Shown in pieces: positions 23,801 to 36,900 of a stretch of 64,000 bases of DNA. Source of the DNA: Cinclus cinclus (taxonomy: Eukaryota > Chordata > Aves > Passeriformes > Cinclidae); NCBI RefSeq assembly GCF_963662255.1, contig NC_085047.1:105022181-105086180 (forward strand), given 5' to 3'. Numbering within the stretch: position 1 is the stretch's first letter; each line of letters begins with the position of its first letter. Under the pieces are notes generated by a model. That model made no database searches, was not told the origin of the DNA, and saw nothing but the letters and a program-made list of their open reading frames with translations. Made by a program: the position numbers and the translations under genes.

Positions 23801-26800
23801 AAGTGATGGGAAAGGAAAAAAATGGAGGGGGAATGCAGATATTTTTCCTTCTGAAAGCTCTTTTTCATTAAAGACATTTGATATTTTTTAATGCTAGACA
23901 GAAAATAGGATTTCCATATTGAAAAACATTTTTTTCACTCTATTTCTATTGGATATTTTTAGATCAAAAAACATAGAAGTCACATTACAAGAAAGATGCC
24001 TTGGCCTATTGAATACTGAAGATGAAGCATTACAGCTAGAGGTATTTATTCATAAAGTTGGTATCTCTGTTGCCACCCTGATTTACATTAGCAAATTGCA
24101 CTAGATCATCAGACTTTTACATTTGCATGTTTCCAGAAAGCTATTTCTTTTCTAAAGGGATGTGTAGTTTTAAGTATTTCCACTAATGTTGCTGAAGAGC
24201 TTTTGTTTCTTATTGTAAACGTTCCTGTGTAGTCTGAGGAATTTGGCCTTACCTCACAGAAAATTGTCCTCTGAAAGGCAGGGTGTGGGAAAAGAACCTG
24301 TTGTGAAACTCAAGCTTCTTAATAATCTTAGGCATAACTCATGAAGATTGAAGAGCATGTCTTTCTAAAAGCTACTCTAATGTTATGAATCTCTTTGAAT
24401 TCAAGGAAATTCACTTTTAAGCTGCCTGAAAGGCTTCTTAGTATTCTCTACTATACAGCCATAGAAATTGGGCAAGTACCCAGATAAGGAATGGAAATTT
24501 CATTCTGATATCTGAAAGTATTGTGTAATTAATTCTTTCTTGGCAATCTTTTGGCCTTTAATTTCCTGAACTGTCCATAAACCGCAGAATTGTGCAGAAG
24601 TCTTAGAAGTCAATTTTGCTAAATATTAACCTTTAAAGCTACCTTGAATTTCCTAGTCTTCTAAACGTATTCATCCTCCTGATAAATTAGAGGCTGGTGG
24701 CTGTTAGTATTTGATAAATGCTGTATTTGCAGAGAGCATAGACTCACACATGTAAAATTTACCACTGGCCTTATGACATTCCTTAGAAATAGTAGCAATG
24801 TTCATATCTTGTTTCTTATCAACAGAAAACTAATACCAGGCAAATGATAAATCTACCTTTGACGGATCTCTGTGGGGTGAGACTGTCATACACACATTAG
24901 ATGGAGAGTCCCATGAGTTCCCAATAAGGTAGGGCTGGCAGAATACAGACAAACAAGACAAACAGACATAGACAAACACAAGAGTGTTTCTACTTCGCTA
25001 ACAGCTAAGTACTTGTGGCTGTTAAAAATAATCTTTCCTGGATATAAATTATAGCACCCCAGGAACAATTTAGATTTTTCTGAAAATTGGAGGAAGTGTA
25101 TGAAAAACATGAACAGGGTCCTGAGAAGATAAAGAACTGGACACTGCATGTTTCAATATGAATCAAGCAAACACTGCTTTATTGCTCTCTTCCAACCCTA
25201 ATATACAATTTCTCTACCCCTACACATGATCATGCAAACTATCATTGGTAAAAGCTTCTTGTACAAGGCAAACATGTGGGCTTTTCTGTTTTCCATTGGC
25301 TTCAGAGTTTCTTGGCATTCACCTATCACATTCAGCTCTTCTTGTGTTGCCCCTTGTTTTCTTGTTAAGCAACAGCTGTCCTTCTCTCTCTTTCAAGGTG
25401 ACTTCAAGGGCAAAGCTACAGCCCTAGCTCAAGCTCATAAAAGCATTCATATCCCTTTCCTGGCTCATTCACTACATGTCCATTATTCTCTAAAAACATT
25501 CCATAAGGTCCTATAGGTATTCCAGGCTAAAAAGCTGTACAGACCCCCCAAATTAAGCATGCTGTGCATATGATTGTAGAAGCCACAAGTCAGTGATGCA
25601 CCTGGTTCCCTCCCTGTCTTTGTCCTTGTCAAGTGGACTGGTGAAATGTCAGTATTGGAATTGTTTCTTTCAGATACAGTGAGATTTCACATGATTATAT
25701 AATCATATATTAGCGACAAGAAAATCATGGCTAAGCATCTTCAGATTGGCACCTGGCCTCCACATCCTTCAGTGTCTCAGTATTGGATATGTATGCAATA
25801 ATAAAGCATTGACTTGTGCCAGAGTGAAACTAGTATGCTGGAATAAAGCTGCCCAGCATCTATAGAAATCAGGCAGGTATATAGTTTTTAAAATTATTTT
25901 CCTTGTGACGTTTAATTGTCTTAATGAGTACAACTGGTCTTTCAGCTGTACAGAAATGATTTTAGTTGGAAAGCTGCTATTCCTGCCCTTTCCAAGAGCC
26001 TGTGTCACAGGCAAAGCCTTATGCCTTTTCTGCAGCAGTGTCTGTGGTAACTACAATGGTAGCTGTGTGGTGGAAAGCAGACCCTGACATTTCTGTTTGT
26101 AAAAATTGAATTGAATTGTGCTTACTTTATCTCTGGCAAGAGCAAAAGCATGCTGTATTTTAGAAAGGAAGAAAAGTGCAATGAATTTATTTAAAAGCAA
26201 GTGCATATGCACACATATTTAGGCATATCTCTTTCCATTCAGGGTAGGTTACACTTTCCTGCCAAACAGCAATATCAGAAAATATCATGAAGGTACAGTA
26301 TATCGAAGTCACTTGGATTTTAGGGATTGTGTCTTTGAGCTAGAATTTTGTACCACAGGTATATAAAAAGTACTGCCTTGGCTTTATTATTGCTCAGAGA
26401 TAACTGCTAGTAAATGCTGGTGAACTTTCAGACAAAGGACAATGTTTTGCAAGTGAAGGGAGGATGAAAAATAATGCTTTAATATATTAAACATCCCATT
26501 GCTAAGGCAAAGAAGAAGTTGGAGATCTATGTCCAGGTCAGAGTACTGACCTAGAATGAGATGAAGGTATTCTTCCCAAAGTGTGGAAGTTTTCTTTTTT
26601 CCCCCCACCTTTTAAAATTTTGTTTATATTCCAAGTGTTATACAAGCTTAGCAGAGGGCCTAACCTGAAATAGCTAAGAACAAATCTCACCCTGAGAAGA
26701 AATAGTTTTCCTTTGCTGGAGCAAGTATGTTGAGAACCCTGTCAGATGCTGATACATCAGGAACTGTGAGGGAACTGAGACAGAGTGTTTCCAAGACTGC

Positions 26801-28842
26801 AAGGAGACAGTTAAAAAGAATGAACTTTGTACAAATGTCTCAGAGGGAACTTTAATAAAAAAGGGAAGGAAAAATGGCCTTTTCCCAAAATCTGCAAATC
26901 ACTGACATTGATTTCTCTGGGCCCAGTGTATTATCATACATTTGCTTCTCTCTTGCATATAAGGATATTTGCAAAAGCTGTTCAAAGAGAACATATTAAT
27001 AGGCTTTATACATATTGTGAGCTGCATTCAGGAATACTGGAGCAGATCTATGGCATTCCCTGCTTGTGTACTACAAGAAAATTTTGTCCTGTGCTGGATA
27101 TATGGGAGGAGTCACAGAGAGAGGAAAAGGTATTAAGAGCAGATGCACCCAAGAAATTATTTTGAGGCTGCATAAGTAATTGTAGAAATATTTCAAAGGA
27201 AAGCAGTAAAACAATAAAAAAGAAAGGAAAAGAGTTGGGGAGGGAATCATGTGAGTTGTCTAGATGAAATAAAATTATCTTAGATGCAGGAGTGGCTTTA
27301 TTCCCTGGACACACCCCCTTTCTGTACAATGTCTTGTATAATTAAAGTGAATTTTCTTATGCAAAGTTTGCTTTGAAAATTTGAAAGAAAGAGAAAAATG
27401 GAAAGAAAATTAAAAGTGCAGGCCATTGTGAGGTTTAACAAATGTGACTTGCATCACTGAATCTCCAATTTGAGGTACATGCCATGGAAGAATTTTATTT
27501 TTGTCTATCTCAAATTGGTCTCACAGCACAGCCTCTGTGTTGGCAGAGGATGGAATCATTGTCTTTTACATGGACACGTGACAAGTACCTTCATTATGAC
27601 TTGAGGCAAAGTCACAACTGAGTCCTGATGCATTAGAAGGCTGGTAGGGAGCAAAATGAAAAACCAGGAGGTCAAGCTGCTACTTTGCATGTAGGGAAAC
27701 CTCTACCTCTCTTGCACAGGTTGGTGGCCTTTCTGACTACTGCTGTGTTATTGAAGCTTCCTCTGAGCACAAAAAATGCTTGCCCAGGCTATACAGTTGA
27801 TGTGACTGTCAGATGTGTTGGGTGATCGATGACTGTTCAAGGTCTTTTTGTAAATTGGCCTTGTATCCTGGATGCTAGAAGGAATAAGTTTGACAGTTAC
27901 TGTGATTTTTTAAACAGCATTCCTTGTCAGAAATCAGACCTCTGGAGATTGCTTTCTGATCCTACAAAACAGCATGTCAAATATATTGCTCTTTTATGAG
28001 CATCTTTCCACCTTCCCAATTCCAGAAGTTTCTGGGGAGAGTAAGGCTCATGAGCAGAGTGATAATCTAGCCCATAAATCGTGTTGATGGCAGTACAGTG
28101 CCTGAACATTCCCAGGGGAGAAGGTTTTACAGCCCTTACCAAAATAATTTGCTCTACATCAGGCATGATACCTGCCATAACGACCATAGCTTGATTCCAT
28201 GTGGCAGTTTATAGTTAGCTGCCATTCACTTTTATTTAATTTGTAGCAAGACTCAGAGGCTAACAGGGCAGGCTTTGGAAGGCAGCATGCATCTCAGTAG
28301 GCTGACACTCACCAGCCTGTGTAGTCTGGACAAGCTCGCGCAGCTGCACCTGCAGCTTGGGGTGTGCTGGTCCCAAGCTGCACTAAGTACAACTTTCATC
28401 CTTCTGTAGATTCTTCCTACCATCTGAACAAAAAATATCCAAGATGAAAGGGCTAAGCACACTGGTATTTAGTACTCTGTGCCAAAACAACTGTCTTTTA
28501 CATGCCCAGCTTGGAGAAACAGTCCAAAATCCTCTAAATGCTGAGTAAGAGCATGATGAGACCAAAGTTCCACACATCTTGTTCTCATTAAGCATGGCAC
28601 TCCAGCAAACCTCAAAGAATGAGTTTGAGGGACCACTGAACAGATCTGGTATATCTCTCCTAATGTAATATATGCAATTAATATAAGTTTCTAAGCTTTG
28701 TCTACCTGCCAAAACATAGTTAAGTGCCTGAGGGTTTGTTCCAAAAGAGGCAACATGGATTAACCATTGGTGTGTTTAATGATTGCTGATGCCTTAAGTT
28801 TTCAGCTTCTATGTTTTTCAGATCCTGTACTGCGTTAGTGCC
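17895..28842. other. Long unique non-coding stretch
   Basis: Nearly 11 kb without a recognised gene or transposon. Local items are a short CA run (about 18560-18575), a direct AAGCCTGAGG duplication (about 21515-21535), and two imperfect AATTAGC(C/A) copies near 22855. The longest frame is 132 codons, minus, at 18608-19006. Its composition follows the AT-rich background and it matches no family known to me. Frames at 19567-19800 overlap on both strands. Confidence 0.5.
28838..28842. repeat. Candidate target-site duplication, left
   Basis: GTGCC precedes the proposed LTR start and matches GTGCT at 29224-29228 in four of five bases. Confidence 0.5.
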
Positions 28843-29223
28843 TAACTCTGAACTCCATATAGAGTGTTAATAAGGTCTCTTCACATTTTGGTATGACTAA
28901 ATGATCCTTGCAAGCCTGAGAACCAAGGATATCCAAGGCCTCAGGCCCTGAAAAATATAAACAAAACTGAATTGGGAGGAAGAGCAAACTGGGGAAATAT
29001 GACTTCATTACCTGAAGCTGTAACTGGACAATTAACCCCTGATATGCAAATAGGCCAAACGTATATCTGTCTGAAAAACTCGTGACCATTGTCCATCTTG
29101 GGTGTAGCCTCTGTGAGGTTCCTGCACTGCCTAAAGTACACCTTTTGAAGGCCTTTAATAAATATCTACTTTATTCTCTAACTCTGTCTAGCCTCTTTTC
29201 TAGGTAGCCATTTCAAGGCATCA
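28843..29223 (+). mobile_element. Solo ERV LTR (about 381 bp)
   Basis: The block holds segments I recognise from an avian ERV LTR: GGGGAAATATGACTTCATTA, TGTAACTGGACAATTAACCC, CTCGTGACCATTGTCCATCT and TAGCCTCTGTGAGGTTCCTG. A good AATAAA signal lies at 29157-29162 and is followed by TTATTCTCTAACTCTGTCTAG, giving plus orientation. It ends CAAGGCATCA at 29223. The start TAACTCTGAAC would be a decayed TG. It is supported by the imperfect duplication GTGCC/GTGCT, so the left edge is less certain than the right. No viral internal sequence adjoins it. The octamer-like ATGCAAAT at 29043 lies within the upstream (U3) part. Confidence 0.7.
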
Positions 29224-29228
29224 GTGCT
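29224..29228. repeat. Candidate target-site duplication, right
   Basis: GTGCT follows the terminal CA and differs by one base from 28838-28842. Confidence 0.5.
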
Positions 29229-30205
29229 ATGGATAATGTAAAGCAGGACTGATGGAAGAGACCATAACCGAGAGCCACCACACAGCTGGGTGTATAGTAC
29301 CAAACTCACTTTGACTCTTCATTTAATTTGTTTATCAACATTTTCTTCCAGTGGAAATAAAAGATTTAAATAGGACAGACGTGATTCTCACTCTGAAGTC
29401 AAAAGATACATTCCCACATTTAACAGTCTGTAATGTCTTAAATACTTGAGAAAACAGTAACTTCCTTTGCTCACACAGAAAGGAAATGGTATGAGATGCT
29501 TGAAGACTGAATTAATGGGAATCTTGAAAAATGATCCCTTTTGGCAGAGATGGTAGCATCCATCACACCTGGGCTGGCATTCTGGGTATCATGTAAAGGT
29601 GTAGGGAATGACACTTTGTCCCCCAAGTCCCAGTTATTGTCCTCCTCAGGTAATGTTAAGTGCAAGCCCAGTAGCCTGTTTGCATACTCTTTGATTGGTA
29701 TCAATGTTTGTATTAGTATTCAAAAAACAACAAAGGGTGTGTTAAAAATAGCAGAGATGACAGAAAGAGGGCAATTACTTGGTTGTGTGAATCGGAAGGA
29801 TAATATTAAGTTACTGTGTAATTAAGGTTAGACCAAGGTGAAATAAAGATAGCAAACAAGGAAGGTAAGGAAAGGTTACTGATTCTGGACCCAAACCTAT
29901 CCCTGCTGAATTTAATGACAGGTTTACACCGACCTCTGTGAAGGCGAGTAGGAGTAGACTTGAGGTTAATTTAGAGACATATTCATAAGGCAGTTTAGTG
30001 AAACTTGATAATGTGTAACAGAAGAAAAAAGCACTGACAAATGTGAGGGTATTTATTGAACTGAGGTCTTATCTTGGAAGCAGTTTGATAGCTGTTCTCA
30101 CACATCATGCTGTGTGCTTATTGTGAGAGATGAAATGCATGGTTTTGTTTCATACTAGATTATTTATGGGATTTCTTCGGGGCAAATTGTTTTCAAAAGG
30201 CCTGA
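29229..30205. other. Unique non-coding stretch between two LTRs
   Basis: About 1 kb of AT-rich sequence with no recognised gene or repeat. A 94-codon plus frame at 29541-29825 overlaps a 77-codon minus frame. Neither looks coding. Confidence 0.5.
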
Positions 30206-30210
30206 ACCTG
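30206..30210. repeat. Target-site duplication, left, LTR B
   Basis: ACCTG precedes the TG of LTR B and is repeated exactly at 30908-30912. Confidence 0.9.
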
Positions 30211-30907
30211 TGTTGAGGGTTAGTTCTCTCCCTTTTTCCCTCTGTGGAATTTTCCCCATTGTCATGCTAAGATACCTGTTGACTGGGCCCTGGTGACAAG
30301 GGGGAGGGGACGGGAGGGAAGAGGGAACCCCGCGAGATTCAAACAGCCAGAAGAGGAAGCGGAAGGCTGGGCCTCGGCCCATTTCCCCCGCGGAGTTCGG
30401 ACGAGAAGGACGATCGCCGCCTGTGTCCCATCCCTGCCATCCCAGCGTCGGGAAACCACCATCGGACCCTGCCCGGCTGTCTTCTCGCTGTCAACTACCA
30501 CCATCCAGCACTCTGCTGAGCACCAGGACCCACACCGTGAGCGGAGAGCTCTCTCTCCATCTCTCTCTCCCCCTGGGACAGCTCTGCCATCACCCCCAGC
30601 CCTCCTGCGGCTCTGCTGGACCCGCCCGCCCCCAGCACCGGGAACTGCAGCTCAGGGAAAAGGTGCCTGCAGCCAAAAAACACTGGGACTGAGTTACTGT
30701 TCTGTTTGTGGGTAATTTCATAGCTGTTGTTGTTCTTGTTTGTCTTGTTAAATATACTAGTAAAGAACTGTTATTCCTACCCCCATATCTTTGCCTGAGA
30801 GCTCTCTTAATTCCAAAATTATAATAATCAGAAGAATCACATTTTCTTTCAGTCCAAGAGGAAGCTTCTGCTTTCCTTGGCAAACACCTGTCCTTCAAAC
30901 CAGGACA
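30211..30907 (+). mobile_element. Solo ERV LTR, copy B (697 bp)
   Basis: The element begins TGTTGAGGGTTAG and ends AAACCAGGACA, bounded by the exact duplication ACCTG. It aligns along its whole length with copy A at 8118-8820. Both share the CATTGTCATGCTAAGATACC segment, the GAGAAGGACGATCGCCG segment, the CT-rich tract, and the AGTAAA polyadenylation variant (30759-30764). Differences are substitutions and small indels, mostly in the first half. Different duplications show that A and B are separate insertions, not a segmental duplication. Many CpGs survive in 30300-30640. The 140- and 89-codon frames inside are GC-driven artefacts. Confidence 0.93.
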
Positions 30908-30912
30908 ACCTG
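30908..30912. repeat. Target-site duplication, right, LTR B
   Basis: ACCTG is identical to 30206-30210. Confidence 0.9.
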
Positions 30913-33900
30913 GATGTGTTCTGCCACTGGTCACTCTCAGGCTGCATGGCTGCTTACCAGCAGGGCACCAGTGTTGTTTTCATGCTTGACTGGGAAACAT
31001 TTGTGGCCTAAATCCCATCTTTTTAGCAGCTATCAGAAAATGATGTGTTCTTTTACTGAACAGGCATGGAAGGTATTGATTTCTTCTCTGTATTCATGGG
31101 GACATTTCTTGGGGGTTGCTGGGACTGCCTGAAACAGTTCAAGAAAATTGTGTTTGAGACAGAGAAAGAAACTAATTAGATCTTCAGAGAGGAGAAGGAC
31201 TTAAATGATGAAAGATGGTGGAAAATCACTTAGCTAACAAATAGGTGCCTTGGAAATTGAACTACAAATTAGGTTATCTAATTTTTCACCACTAACCTAA
31301 GCAGTTCCATTAATATGATTTCCATCGTGTGCTAATATTTCATGGCTCATCAGGAGCTTCCTAAGACATCTTAATGTCAGCTAGAAACAGTGGTAATACA
31401 AAGCTTTTGATTCTAGTTAAGGTGATGCCACTTTTCCACAGAAAAGGACAATAAAAATGATGATGTTTTAATGTGTTGTCATGTTCATATTACCAAAAAA
31501 GATAGTGCTTTTTGTGTCCAGCTGAATAGAGCGTTAAATCCTAATTTAGACAAACAAATCTGATCCCTTTACCATCATGCATGTTGTCAGCACTGCCTGG
31601 TGGGGCTGCACTGCAGGGCTCTTGTGATGTACAATGGCCATGCTTCAGGCAGGCTTCCTCTGAGGCAGGATCCAGAGCTTTTGTTTCTTGACTGGTGCCT
31701 TCTGTCCTTTACCAGCATCTTTTTAAGTATTGGATCAGATTTTCCAGATTTCCCAGCAATTGTCTTTATGTCCACTAGCCCTGAATAAAATCACTCACTA
31801 GGAGCATATGCTGCAATTATTAGTGATTTGATTTTCTCATACATATATTGTACTATGTTTCAGCATTAATTCTGCAGTGAGAAAAATGCATATTGCACAG
31901 TATATTATCTCATTCCACCTGCCTGCACACCAATATTCAGCAACCTCATTTTCTAATATACAGTTCATTTTCCCCTTCTTTAAAGCATGATTTTAAATCA
32001 AGTTGTGGATGGGAGAGCTGTTGTGAATTTATGGGAGATTTTTGTTTCTTTCTGTTCCCAGAGCACCTTGCTACATCTTGTTTTGTGGTTAGTGCAATGT
32101 GCGTAAGTGGCAGAGACAGATGAGCAAACAAACATGGGTCTGTCTAGAAAAAGCAATATAGACTGCATGTTTGACAAAGGAGGAGGGAAATATAAATTTT
32201 CCTTTTGAGGGGTAACTTCAGCCTTTACATGATTGCAACATGATTTTGGATTTCCTCCCTCTTCCCCTCCCTGCTTTCTTTCCAAGTGATTAATCATCCA
32301 GTTGTTATTTTGCACTATCAGATGTGGTGGTGTTTAGCAGTGGCAAATGACAGCATGTCTAATGTGCAGCATTTTAAAGAATTACTGCAATTTATATCAA
32401 GTTGAGCAGGTTATATGGCCTCATCGTAGGAACAGTTATGGGCAGCAAATCAGATCCAAATCCTGTGAAAACTTCTTTGCCAATTTCAGACAAGGAATGT
32501 GCATTTGTTTGTTTCCAGTAGTTGTTGTCTTGTCAGATGACATTTTGAACTTCACGAACAGCAGATCAGCTTAAAGGAGATCAGGAATAGCAGATCAGCT
32601 GAAGAAAAACAGTTCAACAGTATTGCAGAAGCACTCCTTCCTTTCTTTTCCTATCAGCCCATCAGTGCTTCCTACCAAGCTACTCATTTGGGAGAACCCT
32701 GCAGAAGCTTGGCAGGGAAGCTGCAAAAAGCAGACTGGCTCTTTACCAGTGATATTTCTTCACGTTGTGGAAATAGAACTCTTCCTCTTTTGATTCTAAC
32801 TCTATATGAACTGTGTATCATCCATAAGGTGATGTATGATGTCTATTTGCAGGATCCAGTTTCTTCATTTTTATGACACTGTTTTCTCTGTGGCTAAAGA
32901 CAAGTGATAGTGTTTGGTTTCTTAAATTCTACAGATCATCCTTAGTATAACTGAAACTCACACAAATGATTTAGGAATTTGTATCTCATTAAGTCTGTAG
33001 GATATAATATCAGGATATTCAGTGGTAATAAGCTTTGAATCCTAGTGACTTGGACAGGAGGACCCACAGTTAAACTTAGAGGTGGATTTTAAGATGGGAT
33101 TTAGATACCTAAATATGCAGATGGTTTCTCATTGTCTTTTTTAACAAGTGCTATGAAAAGATATCCTGCAGGATTTAATTCTCCTAGAGGTGTGCATCTG
33201 AAAGTTTACTTTTAAAAATCTGCTTTGAGGCCTTTGAAAAATATTGCCCCCTGAGAGTGTCCATGGGCTGTATACTGAGAGCTTTTAATGCAATATGGAC
33301 TTCAGGCTCCTTCTGTAAAAGTTCTGGTTTTGGCCTTTGTCACAAATGTGCAGGGGATCTAATTGAGTCTGTCTTAGTCTTCCTGAGGTGCGCAAGCTTT
33401 TGGGGAAGGAGATGGATAATTGGTAACACAGTGAAAGTGCATTTGTTCAAACATGCAAATGATTATTCATGGAGTATTTTTGCTTCGTTGGCTGCTCCCT
33501 CAAGTATCTACCCACCTACAATAAGTGGACTCAAAATGTCACAAAAAAAAGGCTCCAACGCTTAACACACTGAAGGCTGGATTCCGATGAAGATCTGAAT
33601 AACACTGAAGATCTTTAATAACACTGTCTTCAAAGTCAGTCAGCAAGAACATCACAGGATTGGGTCTGATGTCTATATGGGCACAAGAACTAAAAAACTC
33701 CACCATACTGAGTAAAACCCCACTAGAAATGGGAAAAAAGAAAATGTGATATGCAGAACATATGTGATAAAATAAGTGATTGTTGTTGGGTACCTGAAGG
33801 CATGTACATTGGGGTAGATAATGCATTTGTAGAAGTGAGAGTCTTCCTTTTAATAGCAGATCTGACCTTACAATTCAATGGCAAAAATCATTATTTTCTT

Positions 33901-36900
33901 CCTACTTCTTTTTGACAAAAGAAAGTCTTCACCTCATCTTCTACTTCAAGATCCTCTTACTGCTATGCCTTCTAAATATCAGTCTTCATTTACTTTTCTG
34001 TACAGAAAAATTAGTCTTGTAGAAGGGCACTTTTTAAAACAGTGCACTGTAATTCCTTTGTACATCAACACTTGTTGAACTCTTGCTGGTTATATCAGGT
34101 GAAAAATGTTGGTGGTGTCTGTACTTCACCTCAGTGTGAGGATGATGATCAATTTACTTTTTTGCCAAATACATTCTTTAATACGTTACATTTTGTGTGG
34201 TTCACTATTCTGATAAAATCAATTTAATTAACTACTGAGATGTGGCAGAACATATTCAGGCAGTGTCATTCATTTCAGAAGAATAATAATTCCAATTAAA
34301 GACAAATTGCTAGCCATTCTAATGAGGTATCTCAACATCAGCAGGATTTCACGCTACTGATCAAAATGAGATATTTCAGGGCTTCTAAAACATCATGATT
34401 ATAGGCCAAGATATTGCATTAATACCAGGATACACTGTCACTATTTAGTCACCAGATCATCAGTATTTTAAACATATTCTTATTAGTTCCTGTGTGTATA
34501 AGTTGGAAAAGAGAAACAAATTACTCTGTGCTCAGCTTGTTATTCAGGAAAGTTTCTGTGGGGAGGCAGGTGGTATCCTTACAGCACATCTCAGACTTTG
34601 TGGGGTGCAGGTTTCCTATGAACAAATAAGCAGTGGTGTATGTAGCTTACAAGAGTTTACATTGATGTACTGTGCTATCACTCCATATTATTATAGTGTG
34701 AGGCTGAATATCAGCAGGGTCTATTACAACACTGGATGATTAAAGTGCTTCTTGACTTTACACAAGATTTTAAATTCAGGATGAAGGAAGGGGAGGCATA
34801 GTTTGTGAGAGAAACACAGAATGAAAGTGAGAGGATTATGCTTCAGCAGCTTTTGTGATAAAATAGTAGTAATTAGTTTCAGTAAAATCCCATAATAGAT
34901 TTTTTTGTGCTTTGCAGGAAACCAAGTGGCAGACAGATAAAACAAATTACTTTACTCAGGGCAATTAGCATGCTATTTCAAGGCTCTGACTATGTTTCCC
35001 CACGGCTGCAAAGATCATGCCCTATTTTTCCAAGAACTTTATGTTCCTGAAAATCTCATCCATTTTAAACCCACCATCGTGTACATAGAGCTGCCACATC
35101 TGTGAGCACAGCCTGCATTGCAGGGACAGCCCAGGAGATAATGAGTTCTGGGACCACACTGAGGGCAGGGAGAATTTGTAATGTTTGCTGCTTACTCATC
35201 TGAAATAAACCCCCAGTGTCACCCTTGTGTGCCTGGACACATAGCACAAGGAAAACATTTGGGCTTTATTGTCCTGCACTCCTGTGCTGCACCACTAGAT
35301 CTAAGTGAAATTGTGCAATGCAGTTTTAAGCATTCAAAATTTCATGGCTGTTTCTTGATAGTGACTCCATCAGAAAGGAAAAAAAAAATATTTCTTGGCA
35401 AATTAGTGCAAAAAAGGTGTTTTCGATTTTTTTTCCTTTGATTTAAAAGACTTTTTGAGTTTGTGTTTTAAGAAGGCACTTACCTTGCTAAATTAAAAAG
35501 TGGCTTAATACCTGAGTAATTCAGGCCTTAAAAAAATAAAATAAAAATCTGAACCTATATGGTACAGAAAAATTGCATGTTTGAAATTACTGTTAAGAAC
35601 ACATCTTAATGCGTGGGCATAATTTCTTCAGGCTAAGTTTAAATAAAGTTATGCAAAACACGAAGATCATCATATGTAAAAATGGGAAGTTTTATTTCCT
35701 TTTTTGAAGAGAAAGCCTTTGTTAATTCATTGAGGCCAAGGGAACTATACTGGTATAAAATGCAATGGCTTAGAAAGAAGTAGTGTGTTGTGTAGCCAGA
35801 CTTTGTCCAAGGACTCCAGATATCCTCGCCTAATCTGCCTGGTCATGATAAAAGGAAAGAATGTGAGTTTCACACCAATTTCTGCCAGAACCTAAACTCC
35901 ATTCCTGAGCTCCAGAAGTACTGCATTTTAATTAGGCTTGGTGGTGTTCATCGTGTCTTTTTACTTTTCATATGAATATGGTTGTTAAAGTTGAAGCTTA
36001 TTCTGCTTTTCATTTATAGCCTGCTTCAACCTACTCCTGTCTACTTCTGGACCTTCAATCCAGATATTTAATTTCGGGTTTGGCCATCCAGCTGTTTTAA
36101 ATCACAAATTATAGCTTGTGCAGCTGAGATGAAACCTAATGCTGGCATCCCAAAGAAGAAATTTCATTGATATGAACATACAATTTTTGTAACTCATTAT
36201 ATTAATATCATTACTTCTGGATTGCATCATTTGGATTGATATTGGATATTGAATGAGACCTTGCACACCAATTAATTTATTCCCTCTGCCAGCTGGAGTG
36301 AAGGAGACTTACTGGTCTAAGGTAGAGACACCAATAATTGAATTGTTAAATATTCAGATTTATTAGCAGCAATCAGAAGAAGAATTGAATTGGTTTAATC
36401 ATGATCTCTTTCCATTACTCACCTTCTCTTCCTACCAGTGACTAATGATGGTAAGAAACTAATGGGGATATCTTGAAACTGGGTAAGTTGAAGGAGGCTA
36501 ATGGTGTGTTTGTGATTCTGACAAGACAATAACAACACTCAGCCTGCTTGGATAATGGGCTTGGGGGCAACCTGTAGCCTACAGGTGATGACAAATAAAT
36601 AGAAGAAAGAGAAAAAAGAGATTATATCTGGAAGTTTTGCTTGAAAACCTTGGAAATCTCTACATTAAAAAAATAAAATTTAGCTATAAAAAGTCCAGTT
36701 TTGCTGTTATCCCCTTGGTGAGTCATTGACTACCTAAGAAAATGTGCTTTAAGGAAATGTGGGTGCTATAATTGTCACTCTAATTTTTTAACATCGTATT
36801 CCAGTGAATCAGAATTAATTAATTAATTTTGTAGGGAAATATTTTTACAGTGATGCCAGGACTTAATTGTGCACTTATTAAAGAAAGAATGGGGTAGAAC

